A DNA stretch of 64,000 nucleotides from Rhizobium sp. P40RR-XXII (GCF_012641405.1 NZ_JABAII010000010.1:124001-188000), one strand, 5' to 3'; shown: positions 1 through 9,153, counted from the stretch's first letter. Notes: generated by a model not told the origin, from the letters alone. Made by a program: numbers and translations.

Positions 1-546
1 ACCCGCCATGTGCTGAACGAGATCGATGGACCTGTCGTTCTCGCCGGTCATAGCTGGGGAGGAACGGTCATTACCGAAGTGGGGGACGACCCGAAGGTCA
101 AGGCTTTGGTCTTTGTGGCGGCCTTCGCACCGGATGTTGGCCAATCAACGGGTGATCAAGTCGCCGCTCACCCTGCGCCCCCCGGCCTAGGGGAGGTGAG
201 CTCTGACCGCAGCGGCAGCTACATGATGAGCGTGAGCGGCTGGATCAACGCTGTCGCGCAGGATCTTCCGGAACAGGATGCACGGGTTCTCGCGGCTACC
301 CAGCCGCCGCTCGGTGCCGGCACGTTCTCCGACAAGGTGAGTAAGGCTGCTTGGACGGACCGCAAGAACTGGTACGTGATTTCAACCGAAGACCGGGCGG
401 TCAGCGTAGAGCTCCAGCGCGAATTGGCGAAGAAGTTGAGTGCTTGCACGATCGAACTCAAGGCCAGCCATATGTCGTTGCTTTCGCAACCGGAGGCCGT
501 TGCTTCCGTCATCCTCGAAGCGGTTTCCGATGTATCGGCGGGCTAG
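1..546 (+). CDS. Alpha/beta hydrolase, 5' end cut by window edge
   Basis: The frame is open from the first base, so the N-terminus lies outside the window. 181 residues are visible. The nucleophile elbow GHSWGG is at visible residues 16-21 (Ser18), an acidic residue candidate lies near residue 130 (STEDR), and the catalytic His is near residue 157 (SHMSLLSQPE). This is the pattern of RutD/salicylate-esterase-like hydrolases that cleave small esters or amides in the cytosol. It sits 34 bp upstream of the XapX gene and probably shares its transcript. Substrate unknown; no signal peptide can be assessed. Confidence 0.88.
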   Translation, partial: TRHVLNEIDGPVVLAGHSWGGTVITEVGDDPKVKALVFVAAFAPDVGQSTGDQVAAHPAPPGLGEVSSDRSGSYMMSVSGWINAVAQDLPEQDARVLAATQPPLGAGTFSDKVSKAAWTDRKNWYVISTEDRAVSVELQRELAKKLSACTIELKASHMSLLSQPEAVASVILEAVSDVSAG

Positions 547-580
547 TACCAAGGCATTGAATCCAAAAGGATAATTAACC

Positions 581-847
581 ATGAGAATCTATCTGTATTC
601 CCTGGCAGCCGGCCTGCTCGTCGGCATCGTCTATAGTCTGCTGAACGTCCGTTCGCCGGCGCCGCCAGTCATTGCTCTTATTGGCCTTCTAGGCATCCTC
701 GTCGGCGAGCAGATTATTCCCTTCGCCAAGACGCTCCTCAACAAGGAACCGGCCGCCGTCTCCTGGATGCACCAGATCAAGCCGCATATGTTCGGTCACC
801 TGCCGAAGGGCGGCAAGCCCACCGATGTGGCTTCCGATAAGGCCTAA
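581..847 (+). CDS. XapX domain (DUF1427) small membrane protein
   Basis: An 88-residue protein with two hydrophobic segments (about residues 3-22 and 29-48) separated by the motif NVRSPAPPVIALIGLLG, which is the signature of the XapX/DUF1427 family. The polar C-terminal tail is likely cytoplasmic. The family has no established biochemical role; members sit next to hydrolases and amidohydrolases in proteobacteria, as here. ATG follows an AAGGA-type ribosome site. It lies 34 bp after the hydrolase and 28 bp before the amidohydrolase, suggesting one operon. Family assignment is firm, function is not. Confidence 0.88.
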   Translation: MRIYLYSLAAGLLVGIVYSLLNVRSPAPPVIALIGLLGILVGEQIIPFAKTLLNKEPAAVSWMHQIKPHMFGHLPKGGKPTDVASDKA

Positions 848-875
848 CCTCCCTTTTCAATCGAGAGCGAAGACA

Positions 876-2762
876 ATGGAAAATGCGACCGCTGACCTGG
901 TCCTGCACCACGGTTTGATCAAGACGCTTGACCGATCCAACCCATCGGCAACGGCCGTGGCCATCAAGGACGGTAAATTCCTGGCCGTTGGCCACGACGC
1001 TGAGATCATGGCGCTCAGGGGTCCAAATACGAAGGTGATCGACCTTAAGGGCAAGCGCGTGCTTCCCGGCCTCATCGATAACCATACCCATGTTGTCCGT
1101 GGCGGTTTGAACTTCAACATGGAATTGCGCTGGGACGGCGTGCGCTCGCTGGCCGATGCCATGAACATGTTGAAGCGGCAGGTGGCGATCACGCCGCCGC
1201 CGCAATGGGTGCGCGTCGTCGGCGGCTTCACCGAGCACCAGTTCGCCGAGAAGCGTTTGCCGACGATCGAGGAAATCAACGCGGTTGCTCCCGACACACC
1301 CGTTTTCCTGCTACATCTATACGACCGGGCGCTCCTGAACGGTGCGGCATTGCGCGCCGTCGGCTATACGAAGGACACACCCGAGCCGCCCGGAGGGCAG
1401 ATCACCCGTGATGCCAGCGGCAACCCGACCGGCCTTCTTTTGGCAAAGCCGAACGCCGGTATCCTTTACTCGACGCTGGCCAAGGGACCAAAGCTGCCGT
1501 TCGACTATCAGGTCAATTCCACCCGGCATTTCATGCGCGAGCTGAATCGCCTCGGCGTGACCGGCGTCATCGATGCCGGTGGTGGCTTCCAGAACTATCC
1601 TGATGACTATGCCGTCATCCAGAAGCTTGCCGATGAAGATCAGCTCACCGTTCGGCTGGCGTACAACCTCTTTACCCAGAAGCCCAAACAGGAGAAGGAA
1701 GACTTCCTGAATTGGACCGCTTCGGTCAAATACAAGCAGGGCAGCGATTATTTCCGCCACAACGGCGCCGGTGAGATGCTGGTCTTCTCCGCCGCGGATT
1801 TCGAGGACTTTCGCCAGCCGCGCCCGGATATGCCGCCGGAGATGGAGGGCGAGCTGGAAGAAGTCGTCCGCGTCCTTGCTGAGAACCGCTGGCCCTGGCG
1901 TCTGCACGCCACCTATGACGAGACGATTAGCCGCGCGCTCGACGTCTTTGAAAAGGTCAATCAGGATATTCCGCTCGAGGGCCTCAACTGGTTCTTCGAT
2001 CATGCCGAAACGATCTCAGAGCGCTCGATCGACCGTATCGCGGCGCTCGGTGGCGGCATCGCGACACAGCATCGCATGGCCTACCAGGGCGAATATTTCG
2101 TCGAGCGATATGGTCACGGCGCCGCGCAGGCCACTCCGCCGATCGCCCGTATGCTGGAAAAGGGCGTCAAGGTCTCCGCCGGCACGGATGCGACGCGTGT
2201 CGCCTCCTACAATCCGTGGGTCTCGCTTTCGTGGATGATCACCGGCAAGACCGTCGGCGGCATGCAGCTTTGCCCCCGTGCCAACTGCCTCGATCGAGAG
2301 ACGGCGCTGCGCATGTGGACGGAGAACGTCACCTGGTTTTCCAATGAGGAAGGCAAAAAGGGTCGCATCGAGAAGGGCCAGTTCGCCGATCTCATTGTAC
2401 CGGACAAGGACTTTTTTGCCTGTGCTGAGGATGAGATTTCCTTCCTGACCTCCGAACTCACCATGGCTGGCGGCAAGATCGTCTACGGAGCCGGCGAATT
2501 TGCCGATTTCGACGAAAATGAAGTCCCGCCCGCCATGCCCGACTGGTCGCCGGTACGCAGCTTCAAGGGCTACGCCGCTTGGGGTGAGCCGGAGGGTGTC
2601 GGCAAGAACTCCCTGCATCGCCGCCTGATCGCCTCATGCGGCTGCACCAACGACTGCAATGTCCACAGTCATGCCCATGCCAACGCCTGGACGTCGAAAT
2701 TGCCGATCGCCGACCTTAAGGGCTTCTTCGGCGCGCTCGGCTGCTCATGCTGGGCGGTTTGA
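876..2762 (+). CDS. YtcJ-type amidohydrolase
   Basis: 628 residues from the ATG at 876; an upstream in-frame start at 825 would overlap the previous gene and was not preferred. It has the metal-dependent amidohydrolase layout: N-terminal beta-sandwich strands, HxH at residues 70 and 72 (DNHTH), His344 (LHATYDE), His376 (FDHAET) and Asp438 (SAGTDATR). YtcJ-like enzymes hydrolyse amide or imide bonds with a bound metal; the substrate is not predictable. It is longer than many YtcJ proteins because of a C-terminal tail rich in Cys and His (Cys588, 590, 594, 623, 625). Eleven bases separate it from the DoxX gene. Confidence 0.88.
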   Translation: MENATADLVLHHGLIKTLDRSNPSATAVAIKDGKFLAVGHDAEIMALRGPNTKVIDLKGKRVLPGLIDNHTHVVRGGLNFNMELRWDGVRSLADAMNMLKRQVAITPPPQWVRVVGGFTEHQFAEKRLPTIEEINAVAPDTPVFLLHLYDRALLNGAALRAVGYTKDTPEPPGGQITRDASGNPTGLLLAKPNAGILYSTLAKGPKLPFDYQVNSTRHFMRELNRLGVTGVIDAGGGFQNYPDDYAVIQKLADEDQLTVRLAYNLFTQKPKQEKEDFLNWTASVKYKQGSDYFRHNGAGEMLVFSAADFEDFRQPRPDMPPEMEGELEEVVRVLAENRWPWRLHATYDETISRALDVFEKVNQDIPLEGLNWFFDHAETISERSIDRIAALGGGIATQHRMAYQGEYFVERYGHGAAQATPPIARMLEKGVKVSAGTDATRVASYNPWVSLSWMITGKTVGGMQLCPRANCLDRETALRMWTENVTWFSNEEGKKGRIEKGQFADLIVPDKDFFACAEDEISFLTSELTMAGGKIVYGAGEFADFDENEVPPAMPDWSPVRSFKGYAAWGEPEGVGKNSLHRRLIASCGCTNDCNVHSHAHANAWTSKLPIADLKGFFGALGCSCWAV

Positions 2763-2773
2763 GGAGAAACGGA

Positions 2774-3214
2774 ATGCATTTCCTGGAAACGAAACTTGTG
2801 AGCTTTGTACGTCCCGTATTCGGGACGCCTTGGATGCGCTTCATCGCCTATCTTGGTCTCTGCGCCGCCTATCTCCAGGGCGGCCTTAACAAGCTGACGG
2901 ATTTTAACGGCGCCATCGGCGAGATGACGCATTTCGGCCTGTCGCCGGCGGCTCCTTTCGCCATGTTGGTGATCATTCTGGAGCTGGTCGCTTCGCTGAT
3001 GATCCTGGCCGGTTTCTTTCGCTGGCTCGGCGCGCTTGCGCTCGGCGCCTTCACGCTGCTCGCCACCTTTCTGGCGCTGCGTTTCTGGGAGCTGCCGCCC
3101 GGGATGGAGCGTTTCATGGCGGCCAATTCTTTCTTCGAACATCTCGGCCTTGTCGGCGGCTTCCTGCTCGTCGCCTGGCTTGATTTCACCGAAGGACGAA
3201 CCAGGCAAACTTGA
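2774..3214 (+). CDS. DoxX family membrane protein
   Basis: 146 residues from the ATG at 2774, which has a strong GAGGAG ribosome site 8 bases upstream. Four hydrophobic helices are visible (about residues 17-35, 55-75, 80-100, 118-140) with the DoxX-type motif LQGGLNKLTDF early in the chain. DoxX/SURF4-like proteins are inner-membrane proteins linked to redox or thiol stress. It follows the amidohydrolase by 11 bp and probably ends the first operon of the window. Exact role unknown. Confidence 0.85.
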   Translation: MHFLETKLVSFVRPVFGTPWMRFIAYLGLCAAYLQGGLNKLTDFNGAIGEMTHFGLSPAAPFAMLVIILELVASLMILAGFFRWLGALALGAFTLLATFLALRFWELPPGMERFMAANSFFEHLGLVGGFLLVAWLDFTEGRTRQT

Positions 3215-3343
3215 GGGAGGCCGGCTATAGATGTGGTCTTGGCAGAGGCCCGAGACGCGCGCCGGTCGCTTACTAAGCACGCCTTTCTATCGAAGCGACA
3301 CGGCCTCCGCGGCCTTGTCGCCGCAACCAACGTGGAGACCTTC

Positions 3344-4222
3344 ATGATTCGCCGTTCTCTGATATTCGCCGCCCTAGTCGCTTTTTCCGGCACCCCAGTA
3401 TGGGCGATATCCCAGTTTGCGGTCGCGCCGCAGTACGATACCACTCACGTCTATGTCGCGCCCGCTGATGTAGACGGCTTCGTCAAAGGCTTTCTCGCCA
3501 CCTTCGGTGGCACCAGCACCAAACAGGTCGTTGCAAACGTTACGCCGACACCGAGCAGCACGACCTCGCAACTCCTGCAGACGCCCGCCGGTACAGTTTC
3601 GCTTTTCGGCTTCAAGACACCAATTCCCTATCCCTTTGGCGCCGAACGCACTGGCTATCTCGTCACCGATCTCGACAAGGCCGTCAACGCGGCCAGGAAG
3701 GCCGGTGCCGACGTCATTGTTGCGCCTTTCCCTGACCCGATCGGCCGTGATGCCGTCATCCAGTGGCCGGGTGGTGTCAACATGCAGCTTTATTGGCACA
3801 ACACGAAGCCGAACTATGCGGCGTTCGAAACCGTCCCCGAAAATCGTGTCTACGTATCGCCTGATGCGGTGGCTGCCTTCGTGCGGGGCTTCACCACCTT
3901 CGCCCATGGCAAGGTCGTATCCGACGATAAAAAGGCTCCCGGAGTCGAAATCGGCCGCGCCGATAGCACCTTCCATCGGATCCGCATCGAATCTGATTTC
4001 GGCAAAATGACAGTTCTTGCTACCGACGGACATCTACCCTTCCCCTACGGCTACGAAATGACCGGCTACGAAGTGGCCGACCTCGATGCCACGTTGCAAA
4101 AGGCCAAGGACGCAGGCGTCAAGATCCTCGTCGAACCCTCTCAGTCAGGCGATCGTCGGGCCGCCATGGTGGAATTTCCGGGCGGCTACGTCGCGGAGAT
4201 CCATTCCGTTGCCAAGCACTGA
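3344..4222 (+). CDS. Exported tandem VOC (glyoxalase-fold) protein
   Basis: 292 residues from the ATG at 3344. Residues 1-21 form a typical Sec signal peptide (MIRRSL, hydrophobic core, PVWA cleavage). The mature part is an internal duplication: each half begins with a strand like THVYVAP or NRVYVSP and ends with a TGY-V-DLD...AGVxI...PGG unit, the pattern of vicinal oxygen chelate domains. Glyoxalases are usually cytosolic, so a periplasmic tandem VOC protein is less usual. The porin gene follows after 53 bp; the two may be co-transcribed and act on the same exported compound. Substrate unknown. Confidence 0.8.
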   Translation: MIRRSLIFAALVAFSGTPVWAISQFAVAPQYDTTHVYVAPADVDGFVKGFLATFGGTSTKQVVANVTPTPSSTTSQLLQTPAGTVSLFGFKTPIPYPFGAERTGYLVTDLDKAVNAARKAGADVIVAPFPDPIGRDAVIQWPGGVNMQLYWHNTKPNYAAFETVPENRVYVSPDAVAAFVRGFTTFAHGKVVSDDKKAPGVEIGRADSTFHRIRIESDFGKMTVLATDGHLPFPYGYEMTGYEVADLDATLQKAKDAGVKILVEPSQSGDRRAAMVEFPGGYVAEIHSVAKH

Positions 4223-4275
4223 CGACAGTGCAGCGGCCGCGTCCGGCGCGGCCGCTCGATCTTGGAGAGTGCGTA

Positions 4276-5679
4276 ATGACGATCGAACGATATCTGGTTT
4301 CAACGGCCGTATTGCTGGCCTTTTCGGCGACGGCGGTAATCGCTGCTGACTCAGCCGCACCCGCCAAATGGCCTGCGATCAAGAGCAGTCGCTGGCAGGA
4401 AGATTGGTCTGCATTGGCCGAGCCCGTTCTCAGGACGCGGCCGCTCGATCGCCTGAAATATCTCCCGCTTTCGCCTGGTGATCCGGCAACCTACATATCG
4501 TTCGGCGCGAATTTGCGAGAACGGTTCGAGACAAACAATGCCCCAAGCTTCGGAATCGGCGGCGTCGAGCGCGATAGCTATCTGATCCAGCGGGCGCAAT
4601 TTCACATCGATCTGCATCTGTTCAATGACTGGCAAATATTCACCCAGTTCGAAGATGACCGTGCGTTCGGCAAAGAGTCTGTTGGTCCCGCCGACGCCGA
4701 CAAAATGGACCTAAGGCTGGCATTCGTCGCCTATTCGCACGATTTCGATGCCGGCACCTTCAAGGCCCGAGTTGGCCGGCAGGATTTCGCATTCGACCTT
4801 CAACGCTTCGTCTCCTCGCGCGACGGGCCGAATGTGCGCCAATCCTTCGATGCCGCCTGGGCGAATTGGGAAACAGGGCCTTGGCGCTTCATCGGCTTTG
4901 TCAGCCAGCCGGTCCAATATCGAAACGACGACGCATTCGATGATACGTCGAACGGCGACTTCCGCTTCAGCACGCTGCGCGTGGAACGGCAGGTTCTGGG
5001 AACCAACGAACTCTCCGCCTACTACTCGCTCTATCAGAAGCGCAATGCACATTACCTCGATGGATCTGGAGATGAAGACCGGCATATATTCGACACCCGG
5101 TTCGCCGGCAGTTCGAGTGGTCTCGATTGGGATCTCGAGGGAATGGGGCAGTTGGGTTCTGTCGGCGACAAGGATATTCGAGCCTGGGCGATCGGCGCGC
5201 GCGGCGGGTACACTTTCGAGGATGCTTCCTGGACCCCACGGCTGGGTCTACAGTTCGATATGGCCTCAGGCGACCGCAGCCCTGGCGACGGCACTGTCGG
5301 AACCTTCAACCCTCTCTTCCCCAATGGCTACTATTTCACGCTCGCCGGCTATACCGGCTATTCAAACCTCATACACCTCAAACCTTCGATCACAGTAAAG
5401 CCAATGGACAAGATGACGCTGATGGCGGCCGTTGGTCTTCAGTGGCGGCAAACCACGGCAGATGCGATTTACGTCCAGCCCAACCAGCCACTCGCAGGAA
5501 CAGCGGGTCACGGCGGCGCGTGGTCGGGAGCCTATGAGCAGATCAGGCTCGACTACGCCTTTAATGCCAATCTGACAGGCGCGATCGAGGCGGTGCACTA
5601 TGAGATTGGCGACGCCATCCGCAAGGCTGGCGGTCACAACGGCAATTATCTTGGCGCTCAGCTAAGCTTCGCCTGGTGA
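4276..5679 (+). CDS. Alginate-export-type outer membrane beta-barrel protein
   Basis: 467 residues from the ATG at 4276. A Sec signal peptide covers about residues 1-24 (core TAVLLAFSATAVIA). The rest matches the alginate export (AlgE-like) barrel domain: an early FGANLRERFE strand, LFNDWQIFTQFED, VGRQDF, many alternating aromatic strands, and a C-terminal strand ending in AQLSFAW, with terminal aromatic residue as in outer membrane proteins. It would form a channel for an anionic or small organic compound. No alginate synthesis genes are present, so the true substrate is open. Confidence 0.85.
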   Translation: MTIERYLVSTAVLLAFSATAVIAADSAAPAKWPAIKSSRWQEDWSALAEPVLRTRPLDRLKYLPLSPGDPATYISFGANLRERFETNNAPSFGIGGVERDSYLIQRAQFHIDLHLFNDWQIFTQFEDDRAFGKESVGPADADKMDLRLAFVAYSHDFDAGTFKARVGRQDFAFDLQRFVSSRDGPNVRQSFDAAWANWETGPWRFIGFVSQPVQYRNDDAFDDTSNGDFRFSTLRVERQVLGTNELSAYYSLYQKRNAHYLDGSGDEDRHIFDTRFAGSSSGLDWDLEGMGQLGSVGDKDIRAWAIGARGGYTFEDASWTPRLGLQFDMASGDRSPGDGTVGTFNPLFPNGYYFTLAGYTGYSNLIHLKPSITVKPMDKMTLMAAVGLQWRQTTADAIYVQPNQPLAGTAGHGGAWSGAYEQIRLDYAFNANLTGAIEAVHYEIGDAIRKAGGHNGNYLGAQLSFAW

Positions 5680-5809
5680 CCGGTTTTTTCGTCAGCCTCA
5701 AAAGCCGGCCTTCGGCGACCTGAGCTTTGTCCAAATGACACGAGCATCGGACAAGAGGCGGCGGCTCCTTGCGAGCTATGAAGTCAACGTCCACGCAAAG
5801 GTTACCAAG

Positions 5810-6790
5810 ATGTCTGACAACCCGAACGAGCTCATGTTTTCCCGCAGGCAAACATTGCTGGCCGGCGCAACCCTTTCCGCTGCGATCGCCATGCCATCCC
5901 TTGCCTTTTCTGCCACCACTCCTGCAAAGATTAAAGGAACACCGCCCATGACCACCGGCTTCGTCGAAACCAAAGACGGCGTACAGATCTTTTACAAGGA
6001 TTGGGGTCCGAAGGATGCCCAGCCGATCGTTTTTCATCACGGCTGGCCGCTGTCTTCGGATGACTGGGACGCCCAGATGCTATTCTTCGTCCAGCACGGC
6101 TATCGCGTCGTCGCTCATGATCGCCGTGGTCACGGCCGCTCCTCGCAGGTCAGCGACGGTCATGACATGGATCACTACGCAGCCGACGCATCCGCGGTCG
6201 CCGAACATCTGAACCTGAAGAACGCCGTCCATATCGGCCACTCGACGGGTGGCGGTGAAGTCGCTCGCTACGTTGCCAAGTTCGGCCAGCCGCAGGGCCG
6301 TGTCGCCAAGGCTGTTCTGGTTAGCGCCGTTCCTCCGTTGATGCTGAAGACAGAGTCCAATCCGGGCGGCCTGCCCATGGAAGTTTTCGACGGCATCCGT
6401 AAGGCAGTCGCCGACAATCGCACGCAGCTCTTCCTCGACTTCCCCACCGGCCCGTTCTACGGCTTCAACCGTCCGGGCGCGACCGTTTATCAGGGCGTGA
6501 TCCAAAACTGGTGGCGCCAGGGCATGATGGGCAGCGCCAAGGCTCATTACGACGGCATCAAGGCCTTCTCCGAAACAGATCAGACCGAAGATCTCAAGAA
6601 GATCACCGTTCCGACCCTTGTCATGCATGGTGATGACGACCAGGTCGTTCCGATCGCCGATTCTGCTGAGCTCTCCGTCAAGCTTCTCAAGAACGGTACC
6701 CTGAAGGTTTACAAGGGCTACCCGCACGGCATGCTGACGGTCCACGCCGACGTCATCAATCCGGACCTGCTCGCCTTCATCAAGGCCTGA
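5810..6790 (+). CDS. Exported haloperoxidase-like alpha/beta hydrolase
   Basis: 326 residues from the ATG at 5810. The N-terminus carries a twin-arginine export motif (SRRQTLLAGATL, Arg12-Arg13) and a hydrophobic stretch. The body is the cofactor-free haloperoxidase/arylesterase family: oxyanion segment HHGWPLSSDDW, nucleophile elbow GHSTGGG (Ser145), Asp near 276 (HGDDDQVVP) and His306 (YPHGM). All triad residues are present, in contrast to the homologue at 25085-25906. It is followed by a hairpin terminator. Such enzymes hydrolyse aryl esters and can form peracids; the in vivo substrate is unknown. Confidence 0.9.
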   Translation: MSDNPNELMFSRRQTLLAGATLSAAIAMPSLAFSATTPAKIKGTPPMTTGFVETKDGVQIFYKDWGPKDAQPIVFHHGWPLSSDDWDAQMLFFVQHGYRVVAHDRRGHGRSSQVSDGHDMDHYAADASAVAEHLNLKNAVHIGHSTGGGEVARYVAKFGQPQGRVAKAVLVSAVPPLMLKTESNPGGLPMEVFDGIRKAVADNRTQLFLDFPTGPFYGFNRPGATVYQGVIQNWWRQGMMGSAKAHYDGIKAFSETDQTEDLKKITVPTLVMHGDDDQVVPIADSAELSVKLLKNGTLKVYKGYPHGMLTVHADVINPDLLAFIKA

Positions 6791-6803
6791 GGAGCACGAT
6801 TCC

Positions 6804-6840
6804 GCCTGCCGCCAAGCTAGAGGCTGGCGGCAGGCCCTTT
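6804..6840 (+). terminator. Rho-independent-like terminator
   Basis: An 11-bp perfect stem (6804-6814 with 6825-6835, GCCTGCCGCCA and its complement) with a 10-base loop is followed by CCTTTATT. It sits 14 bases after the haloperoxidase stop codon. Confidence 0.7.
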
Positions 6841-6899
6841 ATTGATGCAGTGCTCGACGTCCCGAAGCACTCCACCAAAGTTCCCAAGAGGCTCGTTTA

Positions 6900-7580
6900 A
6901 TGAAAGCCATCCCACTTCCTGTTCTTCTCAGCTTCAACGGGGGATATGTCGACACTCTCGGCTTCCTGGCGCTCGGCGGATTGTTCACCGCCCATGTCAC
7001 GGGCAATTTCGTGACTTTGGGGGCGTCGATAGCGATGGGCATGGGAGCTACTCTGTCGAAGCTCTTCGCACTCCCGGTCTTTTGTGTGGTCGTATTCGCA
7101 TCACGTATTGTCGGGCTGACGCTGCAGCGGAGCGGTCGACCGGTCCTGCGTCCTCTTCTCGTCGTCAAGCTGATATTGCTTATCATCGCCGCGGCGATCG
7201 CATTGACGGACGGGCCCTTCAGCGATCCGAACAATTCGACGGCCTTCGCAATCGGCATGGTCCTTGTTGCCGCCATGGCGGTGCAGAATGGCATTCATCG
7301 CGTTCATCTGGCGAAGTCTCCTCCGTCGACCTTGATGACCGGAACGACGACTCAGATCATGCTCGACCTTGCCGATATCACCATGGGTGGGCATTCGGAG
7401 AGTACGGCTGCAGCTTACTCACGTCTGAAGCGGATGGTGCTCGCCGTTGTCGTCTTCGCTTTGGGCTGCGCCATCGCGGCGCTGGCGTTCATTCTCTCGC
7501 CCGTCTGGAGTTTTGTCGCCCCTGCCGTCCTAGCGGCTCTGGCGCTCGTTGCCCACGTCGAAACGCCCGAAGGCGATTAA
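6900..7580 (+). CDS. DUF1275 (YoaK family) membrane protein
   Basis: 226 residues with six hydrophobic helices. It shows the YoaK/DUF1275 signature: an N-terminal GGYVDTLGFLALGGLFTAHVTGN segment split over helix 1-2, and the second half repeat MAVQNGIHR...STLMTGTTTQIMLD. Members are inner-membrane proteins of unknown transport function. ATG at 6900 follows AAGAGG. The next gene begins 50 bp downstream and may share the transcript. Confidence 0.88.
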   Translation: MKAIPLPVLLSFNGGYVDTLGFLALGGLFTAHVTGNFVTLGASIAMGMGATLSKLFALPVFCVVVFASRIVGLTLQRSGRPVLRPLLVVKLILLIIAAAIALTDGPFSDPNNSTAFAIGMVLVAAMAVQNGIHRVHLAKSPPSTLMTGTTTQIMLDLADITMGGHSESTAAAYSRLKRMVLAVVVFALGCAIAALAFILSPVWSFVAPAVLAALALVAHVETPEGD

Positions 7581-7630
7581 TTGGCATGTATCGCGGAAAC
7601 GCAGCATCCATCAAACCCCAGGAGTATAAA

Positions 7631-8164
7631 ATGTCTGATCGTCAGATGTCCGATTCCAGTTATAGTCATATCATCAATGTTGGCGCCGACAAGGTCGATA
7701 TCGCTGACTGGCTGTTCAACTTACCCGATGCAGAATATCAGCGTTGCTCCCCCGACCACATCGCCGCTGGTGCCACTTGGACGGACGACGGCCGCCGGAT
7801 GTCGATCAATGTGGAAACGATCGGCGGAAGCCTGGTGATCCAGCATTATGTCGCCGAGATCGCTGAACCCAATTATTGCAAGATGGTATCCATCTCCGAT
7901 GTGATGGCCGCTCATGGTCGCACGAAGGTGCAGGTAATCTGGGAACTCAGCGTCACGCCGATCGACGCTGAGCATTGCGAGTACACGAACCACGTTCGCG
8001 CATTCGCCACCGACGAGTTTCTGGCCTATTGCGAGAAATACAACATCAATTTCGCAGACGCCGCAAAGGCCCGTTCGGAAGCATCGTCCAATCACAACAA
8101 GGGCGAGACGCCCCTGTTTGCCGAGAGCATTGCGAAGCGTGCGAGGGAAAAGCGCGGACACTGA
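7631..8164 (+). CDS. Conserved hypothetical protein, possibly SRPBCC-like
   Basis: 177 residues from the ATG at 7631, which has an AGGAG ribosome site (CCAGGAGTATAAA). The same frame stays open far upstream, but that part is the shadow of the DUF1275 gene. The protein has no signal peptide or membrane helix. The alternating strand pattern (SINVETIGGSLVIQHYVAEI, VQVIWELSVTP) and C-terminal helix would suit a START/SRPBCC ligand-binding fold, but I do not recognise a named family. Expression with DUF1275 is likely. Confidence 0.7.
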   Translation: MSDRQMSDSSYSHIINVGADKVDIADWLFNLPDAEYQRCSPDHIAAGATWTDDGRRMSINVETIGGSLVIQHYVAEIAEPNYCKMVSISDVMAAHGRTKVQVIWELSVTPIDAEHCEYTNHVRAFATDEFLAYCEKYNINFADAAKARSEASSNHNKGETPLFAESIAKRAREKRGH

Positions 8165-8316
8165 TCGAGCATGAACAGATACTGTCGTCAAATTCCGGAG
8201 AGATGTGAACGTTGGCAGTCAGGCGCATCTACGACCTTGCTCCAAGGGTGACGAGTTTCGGTGTCCGATACAGTTCGCGCTCAACGGAATGATGATCGTT
8301 GAGAAGGGTATTTCCC

Positions 8317-8499
8317 ATGATCGAGCCAAAGAGAACCGACGCCGATGTTCGCGACGGTAAAGAGAGCCTCCCGGAAATGGAAGATCTTTGCCTCGAACTT
8401 CCCGTCGCCATCAAACCGGCTGCGGAAGAACGCCTCGACAAGGCCTTGCTGGATACATTTCCCGCGAGCGATACACCGGCCACCGGCCGTTATGAATAA
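8317..8499 (+). CDS. Small acidic protein with DKALLDTFPASD motif
   Basis: 60 residues from the ATG at 8317, with GAGAAGGG upstream. It is charged and acidic; the C-terminal motif LDKALLDTFPASDTPA resembles the DxAlxDTFPASDPP motif seen in many short rhizobial proteins of unknown function. A TTG at 8299 would add six residues. It lies 43 bp before the Dps gene and may be stress-induced with it. Function unknown. Confidence 0.65.
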   Translation: MIEPKRTDADVRDGKESLPEMEDLCLELPVAIKPAAEERLDKALLDTFPASDTPATGRYE

Positions 8500-8542
8500 C
8501 ATCAAAATCTACTGCTGAAACTTTTCGCGAAAGATTGGAAAG

Positions 8543-9061
8543 ATGGACGAATCTGTGAAATCGCGCCGCACGGCTCCACTCAGAACGCCTACCGGGCTCA
8601 GCCAGGAGGCGGTCACCGACATATCCGCCGGGGCCACCACCTTGCTTGCCGATGTCTTTGCCCTTTACCTCAAGACCAAGAACTTTCACTGGCACATGTC
8701 AGGGCCGAGCTTCCGCGACTATCATCTGATGCTCGACGAGCACGGGGAGCAGCTTTTCGCTATGACCGACCCGCTCGCGGAGCGGGTCCGCAAGCTTGGT
8801 GGCGGAACTCTTCGTTCGATCGGTGATATCGCCCGCCGCCAGCGTATATTGGATAACGATGCCGACTTCGTCCATCCGCATGAGATGCTTGCGGAACTTC
8901 GCGACGACAATGGCGCGCTCGTCGCCAGCATGCATGCCCTGCACGACACATGCGACGAGTATAACGATGTCGCCACTGCGAGCCTCCTGGAAAACTGGAT
9001 CGATGAGGGTGAGCGCCGCGTGTGGTTCCTTTTCGAAATCCTCCGCAACACCAACGCCTGA
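8543..9061 (+). CDS. dps: Dps-family ferritin-like protein
   Basis: 172 residues. The Dps core begins near residue 25; the inter-subunit ferroxidase residues are visible as the NFHWHMSGPSF segment (His49, His51) and HLMLDEHGEQ (His61, Asp65). Dps proteins form dodecamers that oxidise and store iron with peroxide and protect DNA in stress. The Arg/Lys-containing N-terminal tail (VKSRRTAPLRTPTG) could contact DNA. The gene ends just before a long perfect hairpin. Confidence 0.92.
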   Translation: MDESVKSRRTAPLRTPTGLSQEAVTDISAGATTLLADVFALYLKTKNFHWHMSGPSFRDYHLMLDEHGEQLFAMTDPLAERVRKLGGGTLRSIGDIARRQRILDNDADFVHPHEMLAELRDDNGALVASMHALHDTCDEYNDVATASLLENWIDEGERRVWFLFEILRNTNA

Positions 9062-9065
9062 GCAA

Positions 9066-9108
9066 CCGGCCTGCAGATGTACCCATGACATGCGCATCTG
9101 CAGGCCGG
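9066..9108. terminator. Long perfect hairpin between convergent genes
   Basis: A 14-bp perfect stem (9066-9079 with 9095-9108, CCGGCCTGCAGATG and complement) with a 15-base loop follows the dps stop codon. No clear T-run follows on either strand, so termination is inferred from position between dps and the convergent channel gene. Confidence 0.5.
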
Positions 9109-9153
9109 CTCGTGATCGCAGGGGGAGCCTCAGACGCATCCGATTATCTTCGA

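Noticed and set aside
6842..7630. Upstream extension of the 7631 gene
   Set aside because: In-frame but Ser/Arg-rich and opposite in phase to the DUF1275 gene; AGGAG before 7631 supports the short start.
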